Source of the DNA: CAWAYH01 sp963786195
Lineage (GTDB): Bacteria > Acidobacteriota > Vicinamibacteria > Vicinamibacterales > 2-12-FULL-66-21
Length of the DNA: 64,000 nucleotides
Assembly: GCA_963786195.1 (NCBI GenBank)
Contig: CAWAYH010000005.1
Span: 208,241-272,240 of the forward strand
Direction: 5' to 3'
The position numbers and the translations under genes are program-made. The notes beneath the pieces are model-generated. The model was not told the DNA's origin and searched no databases. It was given only the letters and a program-made list of their open reading frames with translations. Shown here piece after piece: positions 37,212 through 48,400 of the stretch (positions are counted from its first letter, which is position 1; every line of letters begins with the position of its first letter).

Positions 37212-39653
37212 ATGCTCAATGAGGTGACGCTCGCCGTCCGTACCCTGTCCAAGCGCCGCGGTTACTCCCTGGCGGTTGTCGCGACACTGGCGCTCGGCAT
37301 CGGCGCGATGACGGTGATGTTCAGTCTCGTGGACGCGGCCCTCTTGAGGCCGCTGCCGTTCCGCGACCCGGACCGGCTGGTGTTCCTGACGGGTGTCGCT
37401 GGACCGCAGCGATCGCCACGCGGAGCGTCGTTCCCCGAAGTCGCGAGACTGGCGCGTCTTCAACGAGACGTTGGAGGATGTGTCGCACTACGACAGCACG
37501 CCCCTCAATCTGCGGATCGGCAGCGAGGTGGTGCGTGTCGCGGCGGAAATGGTGAATGCCGGATTCTTCAAGCTCCTTGGAGTCCAGCCCGCACTCGGAC
37601 GGACGTTTCTGTCCGACGAAGACGCGGTACCCGATCGAAATGCGGTCGCCGTGATCAGCCATGCGCTGTGGCGCGAGCGTTTTGGCAGTGATACCGCCAT
37701 CCTCAGCCGGACGCTGCAACTGAACGATCGGACCTTCAGCATTGTCGGGGTCATGCCAGAGGATTTCGCCGGCGTCTCTTTCGACACGGACGTGTGGGTC
37801 CCGTCGATGATGGTGACGCTCACCTCGGCACCGTCGATCGTTCAGAACCGCGGCACGCGCTGGCTGGGCGCGATCGGGCGGCTGCGGAGCGGCGTCCCGA
37901 TCGAGCGCGCGCAGGAGGATCTCACCCGCGTCGCGGCAATCCTCGAGGAGCGGCACCCGGATTTCAACCGTCAGCGTGGCGTCCAGCTTGACCGCATGCG
38001 TGAGGCGCTGCTTGGCAATACGCGCGAGATGGTCGCCGCGCTGTTCGGCGCGGTGTTTCTCTTCATGCTGGTCGCGTGTGCGAATGTGGCGGGGCTGCAG
38101 CTGGCGCGCGCCGCGTCGAGGCGCCGCGAGTTGGCCGTGCGGCTGGCTCTGGGCGCCAGGCGATGGCACGTGCTCCGCCAACTGCTCACGGAGTCGCTCG
38201 TCCTGGCGCTGGTGGCCGGAACGGTCGGGACTCTCGCCGCGGCATGGGCGCTCGGCAGCCTTATCTCGCTGATGCCCGCGGGCGCGCTCCCTCGTCACGT
38301 CGTGCCCTCCATCGATCCAGCGGCGGTCGCGTTCGCGCTGGTGATGTCGTTGGTCGGCGGGCTGCTGGTCGCGATCCTGCCGGCGATCGCCGCGATGCGG
38401 GGCGATCTGACCGCGGCGATGAAACAGGGCACGCGGGCTGCCGGACCGGGACTCGGATCCATTCGCCGTCCCTCGAGCCAGCAGGCGCTCGTCGTTGCGG
38501 AGATCGCCCTTGCGATGGCGCTGCTGAGCGCCGCGGGGCTGATGGTGCGAAGTCTCGAGCGCCAGACAAATGTACGACTCGGGTTCGAACCAGACGCGGT
38601 GACCGTCGCCCGGTTGACGCTGCCCGCGGCCCGGTACGCACCGACGGACCGTGTGACGTTCGTCGATCGGCTCATGGCGCGGCTGCGTCAAATCCCCGGC
38701 GTGAATGCCGCGGCCGTCGCCACGAGCCTCCCGTTTACGGGCAACTCGAGCGCCGGGACTCTGGTTCCGGAAGGCGCGGACGCGCCGGATGCGGGGACAC
38801 GCTACTACAGTAACTCCGTGACCACGGATTTCTTCTCAACTCTTGGCATTGCCCTCCTGCGGGGGCGCGCGTTCACCGACACCGATCGGCCCGGCGCGCC
38901 ACGGGTCGCGGTGATCAATGCAAGCAGCGCCAGGCGTTTCTGGGGAACGGTCGATGTCGTCGGCCGCCGATTCCGATTGGGCACGGCGGAAGGTCCTTCA
39001 GTGGAGATCGTCGGCGTCGCCGCCGATGCGCGATTCAGGGATCTGACGACGGACCTCTCCGCCGCGCGGGATGGAGCCGGACGTGTATTTCCCGTACTCA
39101 CAGCGGACGGATCGCGACATCGAGATCGCCGTTCAGTCGAAAGGGACGTCTGCGCTTCCGCTGACCGATCTTCAGCGTGCGGTCGCTGACGTCGACGCAG
39201 GCCTGCCGCTGTATCGCGTTCAGCGGCTCACCGACGCACTCCGCCAGCAGACGGCTACGGCACGGTTCGGTTCGACGCTGCTCACGATGTTCAGCAGCGG
39301 CGCGCTGATACTCGCGGCCGTCGGACTCTATAGCCTGATCGCATACGTTGTCGGCCTGAGTCGCAAGGAGATCGGCATCCGCCTCGCCCTCGGCGCCGAT
39401 TCCCGCCGCATCGTGTCGTTGATCGTCGGAAAGGCCATGGCGCTCGTCGCCGTCGGGCTTGCCCTCGGAATCGCGGGAGCCTTGGCCGCCGGCCGAGCGC
39501 TGGAGAACCAGTTGTTTCAGACGGACGGGCGCGGACCCGGTGACGCTCGGCACCGTGGCGCTGCTACTGGTCGTCGTCTCCGTAATCGCGAGCATCATCC
39601 CCACACGTGGCGCGCTGCGGCTGGATGCTCAGGCCGTCCTTCGGTCCGAGTAG
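37212..39653 (+). CDS. ADOP-type ABC transporter permease, several frameshifts
   Basis: MLNEVTLAVRTLSKRRGYSL begins the third ADOP of the window. The first helix (LAVVATLALGIGAMTVMFSL), MacB_PCD domain, central helices with ALFGAVFLFMLVACANVAGLQ, and the C-terminal helices ending LRLDAQAVLRSE are all present. Frame changes are required near 37445, 39065 and 39525. ADOPs lack an adjacent ATPase and have unknown cargo. Whether the indels are real or sequencing errors cannot be decided here. Confidence 0.87.
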
Positions 39654-39680
39654 CGCGCGCTTCTTTTGAATGGCCGCCCG

Positions 39681-40787
39681 CTACGTCCTCAATGAGGCCA
39701 TGTCGATCACGAAGCGGTACTTCACGTCGCCCTTGAGAAGCCGTTCGTAGGCCTGGTCGATTTGCTGGATCGGGATCAGCTCGATATCCGACACGATGCC
39801 ATGCTCGGCGCAGAAATCCAGCATCTCCTGGGTTTCGCGGAGACCGCCGATGGCCGAGCCAGCCAGGCGCCGACGCTTGAATATCAGGTTGAACGCGGCA
39901 ATCGGTGCGGGCTTGGGTGGCGCGCCGACCAAGGTCAACGTGCCGTTGAGCTTCAATAACTGGAGCAAGGCGTTGAGATCGTGTTCGGCGGAGACCGCGT
40001 CGATGATGAAATCGAAGCTGCCGGCATGCTTCAGCATCTCGGCTTCGTCCCTGGAGATGACGACTTCATCAGCACCAAGACGGAGAGCATCCGCACTCTT
40101 GCCGGGCGACGTGGTGAAGAGCACGGTGTGTGCGCCGAACGCGTGGGCGAACTTCAGGGCCATGTGGCCCAGCCCACCGAGGCCAACGATGCCGACCTTC
40201 TGCCCCTTGCCGACCTTCCAATGGTGCAACGGGGAATAGGTTGTAATGCCCGCACAGAGCAGGGGAGCGGCGCCAGCGGGGTCCAGGCCGTCCGGCACAC
40301 GCAGAACGAAGGCCTGGTCGACCACGATGCTGTCCGAATAGCCGCCGTAGGTGACCCCGCCGAGGATCTTGTCCTCAGAGTTGTAGGTCAGGGTGAAGCC
40401 GGTTTCGCAGTATTGCTCTTCACCGGCGCGGCAGGAGCTGCAGACACGGCACGAGTCCACCAGACAACCGACGGCCGCGATGTCGCCCTCCTTGAATTTC
40501 CTGACGGCGCTGCCGACCGCGACGACGCGGCCGACGATTTCGTGTCCGGGGACGCAGGGATAGATCGTCGGCATGGCGTCCACCCACTCGTTGCGTACCT
40601 GATGAAGGTCCGAGTGGCAGACGCCGCAGAAGAGGATTTCGATCTGGACATCATGGGGACCTGGAGAGCGGCGTTGAAAAGTAAACTGCGACATCCCAGA
40701 CGAGGGGCTTTTCGCTGCATACGCCCTGGCGGCGAACGTCGCTGGTTTCTCGGTGTCCGTCGTTGTGTCGTGAACTGTCTCGGCCAT
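39681..40787 (-). CDS. Zinc-dependent NAD(P) alcohol dehydrogenase (YahK/cinnamyl-alcohol dehydrogenase type)
   Basis: ATG 40787 follows GGAGG (40796-40800) and is preferred to the TTG at 40808. The catalytic zinc Cys/His are in FCGVCHSDLHQVRNEW and GHEIVGRV. The structural zinc cysteines are in DSCRVCSSCRAGEEQYC, and the nucleotide fold in VGLGGLGHMALKFA (GxGGxG). Residues DAVSAEHDLNALLQLL and the C-terminal YRFVIDM are typical of the broad aldehyde reductases YahK/AdhA. It probably reduces aldehydes with NADPH, a detoxification role. The frame is intact. Confidence 0.92.
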   Translation of the reverse strand: MAETVHDTTTDTEKPATFAARAYAAKSPSSGMSQFTFQRRSPGPHDVQIEILFCGVCHSDLHQVRNEWVDAMPTIYPCVPGHEIVGRVVAVGSAVRKFKEGDIAAVGCLVDSCRVCSSCRAGEEQYCETGFTLTYNSEDKILGGVTYGGYSDSIVVDQAFVLRVPDGLDPAGAAPLLCAGITTYSPLHHWKVGKGQKVGIVGLGGLGHMALKFAHAFGAHTVLFTTSPGKSADALRLGADEVVISRDEAEMLKHAGSFDFIIDAVSAEHDLNALLQLLKLNGTLTLVGAPPKPAPIAAFNLIFKRRRLAGSAIGGLRETQEMLDFCAEHGIVSDIELIPIQQIDQAYERLLKGDVKYRFVIDMASLRT

Positions 40788-40919
40788 GTGGTGTTCCTCC
40801 GTGGTCAACGTACACTCCGATGATATCGGGACGCACGCGCAAGCCGCCGAAAAACATGCACACGGCTGAACACACTGGAGATTCTCGCCGCCGACTCAGC
40901 AGTGCGAGTGAAAGAAGGA

Positions 40920-41591
40920 TTACGGTCTGGAGTCGCGTGTCATGTGCGCGACCGGCGCGGCCATGAGCGCGAGCGCCACGACGAACACCGACCACCTGAA
41001 TGTCTGCGGCAATACCATCCTCGCCGCGTCGACACCCTGATGCACGACGTGAAGCGCGTCGGCCATGAACGTGTAGAGCGCCAGGACGATGCCGATCGAG
41101 GCCAGGACCCAGATGGACGCGGCTGAAGGGCGGGACGGTTCAGTACGCCGCTGGCTGACGAGCGTGCCCCACACGATCATCAGCGACGCAACGGAAACAG
41201 GCGCGAGCACGGGCCCCCACCACGGCAGCGGCAGCAGGAAGAGGATGTCCCAATCGAAGAGTGACTTCGGCCAGTCATAAATGACTTTCAGGAACACGTA
41301 GTAGAAGATGTCCCAGACGCCGAACGCAATGGCCGAGTACGCGAGCCGCGTCTGCCACGTCCGGCCGGCCAGCATGCCGACGGTGAGCAGCATGACGAGC
41401 GTCGCGGCTTCGCGCACGAGTTCGACGGGGCCGAGCGCCCCGTGTATCGGCAGTGGATTCGCCTGATAGGGATCCAGGCGATCGACCAGAACGCGAAGAT
41501 AGTAGACGGTGGCCGATTCGAGCCAGGCCATCGCGATGGCAAACACCACGACGACCAGCCAGCAGGCGCGGGCTCGTGCGGGAGTATTCAT
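40920..41591 (-). CDS. Six-helix membrane protein coupled to ispH
   Basis: ATG 41591 overlaps the ispH TGA by one base (TGATG), so it is translated with ispH. About six hydrophobic segments are visible (for example WLVVVVFAIAMAW, LVMLLTVGMLAG, IWVLASIGIVLALYTF and SVFVVALALMAAPVAH). A conserved-looking region with aromatic and acidic residues (FGVWDIFYYVFLKVIYDWP) sits in the middle. I do not recognise the family. Coupling to ispH would fit a membrane step in isoprenoid or quinone metabolism, but this is only positional. Confidence 0.6.
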   Translation of the reverse strand: MNTPARARACWLVVVVFAIAMAWLESATVYYLRVLVDRLDPYQANPLPIHGALGPVELVREAATLVMLLTVGMLAGRTWQTRLAYSAIAFGVWDIFYYVFLKVIYDWPKSLFDWDILFLLPLPWWGPVLAPVSVASLMIVWGTLVSQRRTEPSRPSAASIWVLASIGIVLALYTFMADALHVVHQGVDAARMVLPQTFRWSVFVVALALMAAPVAHMTRDSRP

Positions 41592-42484
41592 CAGCGCTCC
41601 GCTGCCGGCTGAGACCTGCATTCGCTTCGCTCCATTGAGAGTTCCCGGATGTGGCGCTCGACGCGATCGATGACGTCGTCTGGCGTCGACGTGCCGGCGG
41701 TGAGGCCCACACACTCGGCCGTGAGGAACCAGTCCGGACGAAGATCCGCCTCCGTCTGGATGTGATGCACGTGCGAACAGTGCTGGCGACACGTGTTGAC
41801 CAGCTCGCGCGTGTTGTTGCTCTTCGCGCCGCCGACCACGATGACGACGTCACAACGGCGTGCCAATTCGACAGCGGCGTCCTGGCGCTCCTTCGTGGGA
41901 CGACAGACGGTATCGATGAAACGGACGTCGGATTGAGGGAACCGCTGTCGAATGAGCGCGACCAGGTCTCGCACCTTGTCGATTGGCTGCGTCGTCTGGG
42001 CAGCAACGCCCATGCGCGGACGACCCTCCAGCGCCAGCACTTCGCGCTCGTCGAGCACGACGTCGAACTCGTCCAGATCTTCCGTGAGTCCCCGCACCTC
42101 GACATGGGCGCGCTGGCCGATGATGACGGGGTGGTAGCCGTCCCGGACGAGGGCCTTGATCGCCCGATGCGCCACCTTCACGAGCGGGCAGGTTGCCTCG
42201 ACGATCTCCAGGCCGAGCGCGCGGGTGTTGGCGAGCGCCCGTTCTGAGGCCCCATGCGCGGTCACCATCACGGTCTGCGTCGTCACGCGCGCCGGTTGCT
42301 CGACGGTTGCAATCCCCTTGGACCGCAAGGCGGCCAACACGTCGTCGTTGTGAACGAGGTCACCGAGAATCGTCAGCGGTGCCGCTTCGGCGTGGCGCAG
42401 CGCCAACTGGATCGCGTCGCGTACGCCAAAGCACATACCGAGGTGCTCGGCGCGGATGACGTCGATGGGACGATTTCGAACCAT
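41591..42484 (-). CDS. ispH: 4-hydroxy-3-methylbut-2-enyl diphosphate reductase
   Basis: The 297-residue protein carries the three [4Fe-4S] cysteines of IspH in GMCFGVRDAI (~residue 18), EATCPLVKVAH (~98) and DTVCRPTKERQ (~194). The substrate-binding His are in VHNDDV and TAHGAS, and the AKSNNT and TAGTSTPDDVI motifs are present. It converts HMBPP to IPP and DMAPP in the last step of the MEP pathway. No other MEP gene is in the window. The frame is intact. A palindromic element lies ~52 bp before the start. Confidence 0.95.
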   Translation of the reverse strand: MVRNRPIDVIRAEHLGMCFGVRDAIQLALRHAEAAPLTILGDLVHNDDVLAALRSKGIATVEQPARVTTQTVMVTAHGASERALANTRALGLEIVEATCPLVKVAHRAIKALVRDGYHPVIIGQRAHVEVRGLTEDLDEFDVVLDEREVLALEGRPRMGVAAQTTQPIDKVRDLVALIRQRFPQSDVRFIDTVCRPTKERQDAAVELARRCDVVIVVGGAKSNNTRELVNTCRQHCSHVHHIQTEADLRPDWFLTAECVGLTAGTSTPDDVIDRVERHIRELSMERSECRSQPAAER

Positions 42485-42535
42485 TGTGTTGATGACACCC
42501 TTCTGGACAGAATGGCCTTAGGTTCTTGCCAAATT

Positions 42536-42552
42536 ACTTTGTATTGTAAAGT
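42536..42552. promoter_or_regulatory. ACTTT-N7-AAAGT palindrome between ispH and the alpha/beta hydrolase
   Basis: An AT-rich island within GC-rich DNA, with 5-bp arms and a GTATTGT spacer, located in the 178-bp divergent gap. TTGCCA (42526-42531) upstream could be a -35 box for the plus strand. An operator of the type bound by PadR- or MarR-like repressors is possible. Confidence 0.35.
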
Positions 42553-42662
42553 GTAGGTGTCAGCCTGTCAAGCGGCGCGCTCATCCCATCCTCCGGCCGC
42601 TCATCACACGGTTCTGAGTCCGCGGCTCCGCGCTGTCTATCATCGCGCGTGAGGAGATCGAC

Positions 42663-43629
42663 ATGCGCACCAAGATCCGTCGACTGCAAACGGCCACGAT
42701 AGCGATCGTCGTTTGCGCCGCGTGGGTTGTTCCGACATCTATCACGCGCGCGCAGGCGGCTGCGACACCGTCCACGCCCACGTCGTTTCGCGTTCAGGTG
42801 ACCGGCCAGGGCCGGCCCATGATTCTGATTCCCGGCCTAATGTCGTCGGGCGACACGTGGACGTCCACGGTCGCGCGGTATCAGGGTCGATTCCGATGCC
42901 ATGTGCTCACGCTCGCGGGCTTCGCGGGCGTGCCGCCAATCACGCAGCCCCTCCTCGCGACCGTCCGCACCGAGCTGGTCGCCTACATCCGGGCCCAACG
43001 CCTTGGCCGGCCCGTCATCGTCGGGCACAGCCTCGGCGGGACGCTGGCGCTGGCACTCGCGGCCGACCACCCAGATCTCGCCGGTTCGCTCGTCATCGTC
43101 GACAGCCTGCCGTTTCTGGCCGGCGCACAACTCCGGGCGAAGACGCTGGACGACGCGCGCGCGGGCATCGCGGCGATGCGGGCATACATGGCGAACCAGA
43201 CACCGGAGCAGTTTCAGGCCTACATCCAGGCCGGCACCGCCACGGAATACATGGTAACGGGCGCCTCCGACCACGACAGAATCAAGGCGTGGGGGCTCGG
43301 GTCCGACCAGCGCACGGCGGCCGACGCATTGGCGGACCTGATGAGCATCGACGTGCGGCAGGACGCAGCGAAAATCGCGTCGCCCACGCTCGTGCTGGGG
43401 ACCTGGATCGGCCTCCACGAGCAGTTGAAGAAGTACGGCGTCGCGCTCTCGCGCGCCGACGTGATTCAGACGTTCGAGCAGCAGTTCGCGAACCTTCCGA
43501 AGTTACACTTTCACCATCACGGACACCGCCAGGCACTTCATCATGTTCGACGACCCGGAGTGGTTCTTCGCCGAGCTCGACCCGTTTCTCGGCAACCCGG
43601 AATCTCGTCGTCCGCACGAGAGGCTTTGA
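42663..43629 (+). CDS. Secreted alpha/beta hydrolase, one frameshift near the end
   Basis: A signal peptide (RRLQTATIAIVVCAAWVVPT...TRAQA) leads an alpha/beta hydrolase fold: MILIPGLMSSGDTW (oxyanion loop), IVGHSLGGTLAL (nucleophile Ser, ~residue 121) and IVDSLPF. The frame changes near 43505 and continues as FTITDTARHFIMFDDPEWFF, which supplies the catalytic His, ending RRPHERL. The acid residue is probably in the region around residue 250. Substrate unknown. The histidine kinase gene overlaps the stop. Confidence 0.83.
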
Positions 43630-44663
43630 AAAATGACACCGCCCGCCCCGGCCGTCCGTACTGGATTTGCCAGGCTGCCGGCTGGGGCGGGTTTCTCGCG
43701 TACGTGCTCGGCGGCTACCTGTTGACCAATCATCCAAAAACCGCGTCGGACGTCGTCAGCATCGTGTTCTTCAACGGCGTCGTCTGTCCCGCCGCAACTC
43801 ACGGACTGCGGCACTGGACTGTACACGCGCGGCTGGCACCAGCTTTCCAGCCGGCGTCGGTTCGCTCGGCTCGTCGCAGTGGTCGCCGGCTTCGCGGCCG
43901 GCCTGACCGGGGCGGTCGTGCTCGGGCTGGTTCTCGCAGGCCAGTCTCGTGATGTCCGCGGCAAGTGCCTTCAGCATTGCCGCCGGATTCGCGATGGCCT
44001 TCGCAGGCTGGCTCACGATCTACTTCGCCGTGCAGACGCGGCGAAAGCGGGACGCGCTCCAGCTGGAGCTTGCGGTGGTCGCGCGCGACGCGCAGCTCAA
44101 TCCCTCCGCGCGCAGCTCAACCCGCATTTTCTCTTCAACTGTCTGAACTCGCTGCGGCACCTGATTGTCACTCAGCCGGCGCGCGCCGAAATCATGGTCA
44201 CAGGCCTTGCCGAGCTGCTGCGCTACTCGCTCGCGTCGGACCGTACGGACTCGGTCGCGCTCGGCGACGAGTTGCGCGTCGTCGATGCGGTCTACTGGAC
44301 CTCGAGCGGGTGCGGCTCGAGGATCGACTGACCGTCGAGTGTGTCGTGGCACCGGAAGTGCTCCACGCGCGAATTCCGCCCATGTTGATCCAGACGCTCG
44401 TGGACAACGCGATCAGACACGGTATCGCCGAGCTGCCGGGCGGCGGCATCGTGCGGATCGAAGCGCGCGGCGCCAATAGCCGCGTCGAGATTCTGGTGGC
44501 GAACACCGGTCACCTTCGGCCGCCGCCACACGACGGCGGTTGCGGGCTCGACAACACGAAGGAGCGCCTGCGATTGATCTACGGAGATGCGGCGACGTTC
44601 TCGCTGCGGGAAGCTCACGGGACCGTAGAGGCACGGCTGGCGCTGCCGATGGAGCGCGCGTGA
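43626..44663 (+). CDS. LytS/YehU-type sensor histidine kinase, several frameshifts
   Basis: The start is TTG 43626 or an ATG at 43633 in a shifted frame. Two to four N-terminal helices (GGFLAYVLGGYLL, SIVFFNGVVCPAA, and AFSIAAGFAMAFAGWLTIYFA) precede the His_kinase motif LRAQLNPHFLFNCLNSLRHL, where His is the phosphorylation site. The HATPase domain shows LIQTLVDNAIRHG (N box) and GCGLDNTKERL. Frame changes lie near 43825, 43945, 44100 and 44300. It shares a four-base overlap with the LytTR regulator gene, its obvious partner. Confidence 0.83.
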
Positions 44664-45386
44664 AGGCGCTGCTCGTAGACGACGAGCACCTGGCGCGTCG
44701 GGAGCTGCGGCGGCTGCTGGCGGCGCATCCCGACACTACGATCGTGGGGGAGGCCGCGACAGTCGATGACGCCGAAGCGCGCCTCCGCGAGCAGGCGGTC
44801 GATCTCCTGTTCCTCGACATCAAGATGCCGGGCGCCACCGGATTCGATCTCCTCGAACGTCTCGAACGTGTGCCATTGCTTCGTGTATTACGACGGCATA
44901 CGACGAGTTCGCGCCGCGCGTTCGAGGTCAACGCCTGCGATTACCTGCTGAAGCCGATCCGCCCCGACCGTCTCGCGTCCGCGCTCGACAAGATGCGCAC
45001 GCTGTGGTCGGCCGCGAACGCTGTCGCGGCGACGCCGGCAGGTCCACGCCTGCGTTCGGCGGTCGATCGTGTTTTCCTCCGCGACGCCGATCGCTGCTGG
45101 ATCGTGACAATGGGGGAGATTCTTGTTCGAAGGCGAGGGCAACTACGCGCGCGTCCATTTCGGCGCCAACCGTCCGCTGATCCGGACGTCGCTCAACGCG
45201 CTCGAAGCCCGCGTCGATCCCGCGCTGTTTTTCCGCGCGAGCCGCCGGTATCTCATCAACCTGCGCTTTGTCGAGCGAATCGACCCCGGCGCCGACGGCG
45301 GCTACACCGTGAGTTTGCGTGGCGGTTGTTCGGTGACCGTCTCGCGGCGGCAGTCGCGGCAATTGAGGGAGAGTCTGGGGTTGTGA
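44660..45386 (+). CDS. LytTR-type response regulator, two frameshifts
   Basis: GTG 44660 overlaps the kinase stop (GTGA). The receiver domain shows VKALLVDDEHLARRELRRLL, the phospho-acceptor in LLFLDIKMPGATGF, and the Lys in CDYLLKPIRP. The LytTR DNA-binding domain includes GNYARVHFG, FFRASRRYLINLRFVERI, and SVTVSRRQSRQLRESLGL. Frame changes lie near 44875 and 45120. LytTR regulators bind pairs of short direct repeats; the target is not evident, though the upstream hydrolase gene is a candidate. Confidence 0.86.
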
Positions 45387-45439
45387 TGTGTCAGGCTGGG
45401 TCTTCTTGACGCCAAGCTCGTCGAGCTTAGCGAAACGTG

Positions 45440-48400
45440 CTAATGGCCGAACCAGCGGGCCATGGCACGACCGCGGACGGATCGAGTCGCGGGCGCATGC
45501 GGGTCCGTGAGGCCGTCGGAAACGCGCTGCGGCAGGTGGATTTTCAGCACCATGTTCCCGTTCGGTTCCGCGGCCATCCAGACGTGGCCGCCGCAGTCGC
45601 CGACGAGTCCCAGGAGGACTCCGAGGTCCACCCCGGGGTTGTCGGACGCTGATCGGCCGGCGTTGGTGTCGGCTGATTTGTTCGGATGCCCGATCGGCCA
45701 GTCGGCGCGTTTTGCGCCTTTTTCTTCGGTGACCGTGATGAGCGCGTGAGCGCCTGGACGGACGTTGGGGTATTTCGCGAGGAATTTGCGATCCACCACG
45801 ACCGCGGCCAGGTCTATCTTCAACTGCCCGCCGAACGGCATTCGCTCCCGCGCGTAGCTCGCCACATTGACGAGGATTCTCTCGACACGCTCCACCTCGA
45901 CATCGACGTGCACGGCACGCGACGCCTTGGGCAGCACGAAGTGGATCTCGTCGCCGGCGACCCGCTTGAGTACGGGCTCCAGGCCGCGCAGCACCTGGTT
46001 CACGTCAACCGGTTCGAGAGCGCTCGTCTGCTGCTCGCCGTACGCCGCGAGCTTGCGCAGGAAACTGGCCGCGCGCGTGACCTCGCCAAGCAGGTGTTCA
46101 CCTTGCTGGCGGAGGGCTATGTCACTGCCGATTGTGGCAAGCCACTGCTGGCCATCCTGGCTGACGTCACGGAGCAGATTGTCGCAGGTCAGGGCGACCT
46201 CGGCTGCGAGCCGTCCAACGGCCTCCATCCGTCGCGCCTGGTGAAGCTGGTCTTTCATCGCGCGAAGATCCGTGATGTCTTCCGCAACGATCTCGACCGA
46301 TTCTGTCCCCGCGGCGAATGCCACCAACCGCATGGCGCGGCGGCCTCCGTCTTTCCTCTTCCACACGGTTTCGATCGTTTCGTTCCCGCTCGTGCTGAGG
46401 CACCGTTCGATCAACCAGCGGAGATCGTCAGCAGACTCGAACACTCTGGTCGTAAAATCCACGGACCGGAGATCATCGGCCGACCGGTAGCCGAGCAGAC
46501 GCACGAGCGCACGATTGACGTGCGTGACGACGCCGTCTCGATTCCAGCGGGAGATGCCGTAAGGCGTGTGCTCGAACAGCCGGCGAATCTCTGCGCGCCT
46601 TTCGTCCAGTTGAGTCTGCAACGGCGGCACTCGGTCGGCCTCGATCCGCAGGGCGTCGCGCTGGCCTCTGGTGGCGTCCAGCTCCCGGCTCACAGCCGCG
46701 AGCTCCGCCTGAAGTTTCGCGACGTCGCGCCTGCCGGCTTCCAGGGCGAGGCGCAGTTTGTCTTCGATCTCCGTGAGGGCGCCTTTGGACGCCTGCTGCG
46801 CCGCCACGTGCCGTTCCGCCTGCGCTCTGAGCTGTGCGTCGCGTTCTGTCACCACGGTTCCGAGCCTGGCGCGTTCGGCGGCGTGCTCGCTCGAGAGGGT
46901 GGCGAGCGACTGGAAGTCGGCGCGGACCTGCTCCAGCGTTCGCTGAACCTGATCGTATTCGGCAAGTGCCTTGCGACGATCGGCCTCGGCTGTCAGCCGT
47001 TCGCGCTCGCGGCCCTCTCGCTCTTCGTTCAACGTCTCGTTCAGGTGTTTTACCTGTTCCTGAGTTGTGGCGAGCGACTGCTGCAGCGACAGACGCTCAC
47101 CCTGGAGATGTGTGAGCTCTGTTTCGCGGCGCGTGAGCTGCTGGGCCGCGGCGGCCGTCTCTGCGGCGTGGTGCTGTTGAACCCGTTCGAGTGCCACCGC
47201 GCCGTCGCGCACCTGCTGTCCGAGCGCCTCGAGGCCCGCAGTGGCCTCCGCCAGACGGACATCGTGGCACTGGCTCTGGCACTCCGCGAGGTACGCCTCA
47301 GCGGCGGTCTGCTCGGAAGTGCGCCGCTCTTCCGCGGCCTGCAGCGCGGCCTCGGCGTCCGCCAGGTTCTGTTCGAGGGCCGCGCGCGCGAGGGTTTCTT
47401 GCGCGAGCCGGTCCTCGAGCTCTGTGGCGCGCCGCGACGCGTGTCGCTCGACGTGCTGAAGCGTCGCCTCCGCTTCCGTGAGCTTTTCTTGGAGGATGTT
47501 CTGCGCGGCGATGGCGTCGGCGAGTGTCGCGCCAAGCTCCGCTTCGCGCCGTTTCAGGTGTTCGGCCGCGGCGGCAGCCTCGGCTGCCCGCGTCATCCGC
47601 GCCTGCTCGATCGTCGCGGTGGCATCGCTCAGCTGCTGCCCGAGGGCGTCACGCGAGCGGGCAACCTCGGCGACGCCGAGGGTGAACTCTGCATTCCGCT
47701 GGGCCAGATGCTCGGCGGCAACGGCCGCCTCTGAGGCGCGCTGCTCTTCGGAGTGTTTCAGCGCTGCGTGAGCTTCCCCGAGCTCCTGTTGGCGAGTAAG
47801 GAGCGCGGCCTCCGCGTGTGCAAGCTTTTCTTCGATGGCGTTGCGCGCCGCAGTTTCTTCAGTGAGCCGCGCGTCGAACTCCGCCTGATGTTGCGCCGCG
47901 GTCGCTCGTTCGATCGAGACGCGCTGTTCGGCTAGCTGACGGGCACCGTCGAGGGCGGTCAACCTGTGTTCGAGCGCGTTCTGGATCGCGAGGGCCTCCT
48001 CGATCCTGCCGCCGAGTTCCGCCTCGCGCCGCGTAAGGTGCTGGGCCGCGGCGGCCGCCTTCGCCACTTCCGCGTCGTACTGCGCTTGACGCTCCGCCAG
48101 AAGCGCAGCCGCCGTGGTCAGCTCCGACTCACGCTGTTGCTCCGCGTCAAGGCGCGCCGCCTCGGCGCCCGCGAGTTTCTGTTCGAGGGCACTTCGAATC
48201 GCGAGGGCTTCCTGGAGCGTGGCGCCGAGTTCGGCCTCGCGCCGCGTGAATCGTTCCGACGCGGCGGCGGAAGCTGCTGCGTGATCCTGCTGGGCCCTTT
48301 CGTGGGCCGTGGTGGCATCGCGCAGTTGCTGCTGGAGTGCATGGCGTGCAGCCGCGGCGTGCGCCAACTCGCTGTCGTGCTCGGCCTGGCGCTCGGCGAG

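Noticed and set aside
45686..47734. A 682-codon plus-strand open frame opposite the giant coiled-coil gene
   Set aside because: It is the antisense of a GC-rich coiled-coil coding sequence; its translation is Leu/Arg-rich with no domain, and the opposite strand has PAS and kinase motifs.
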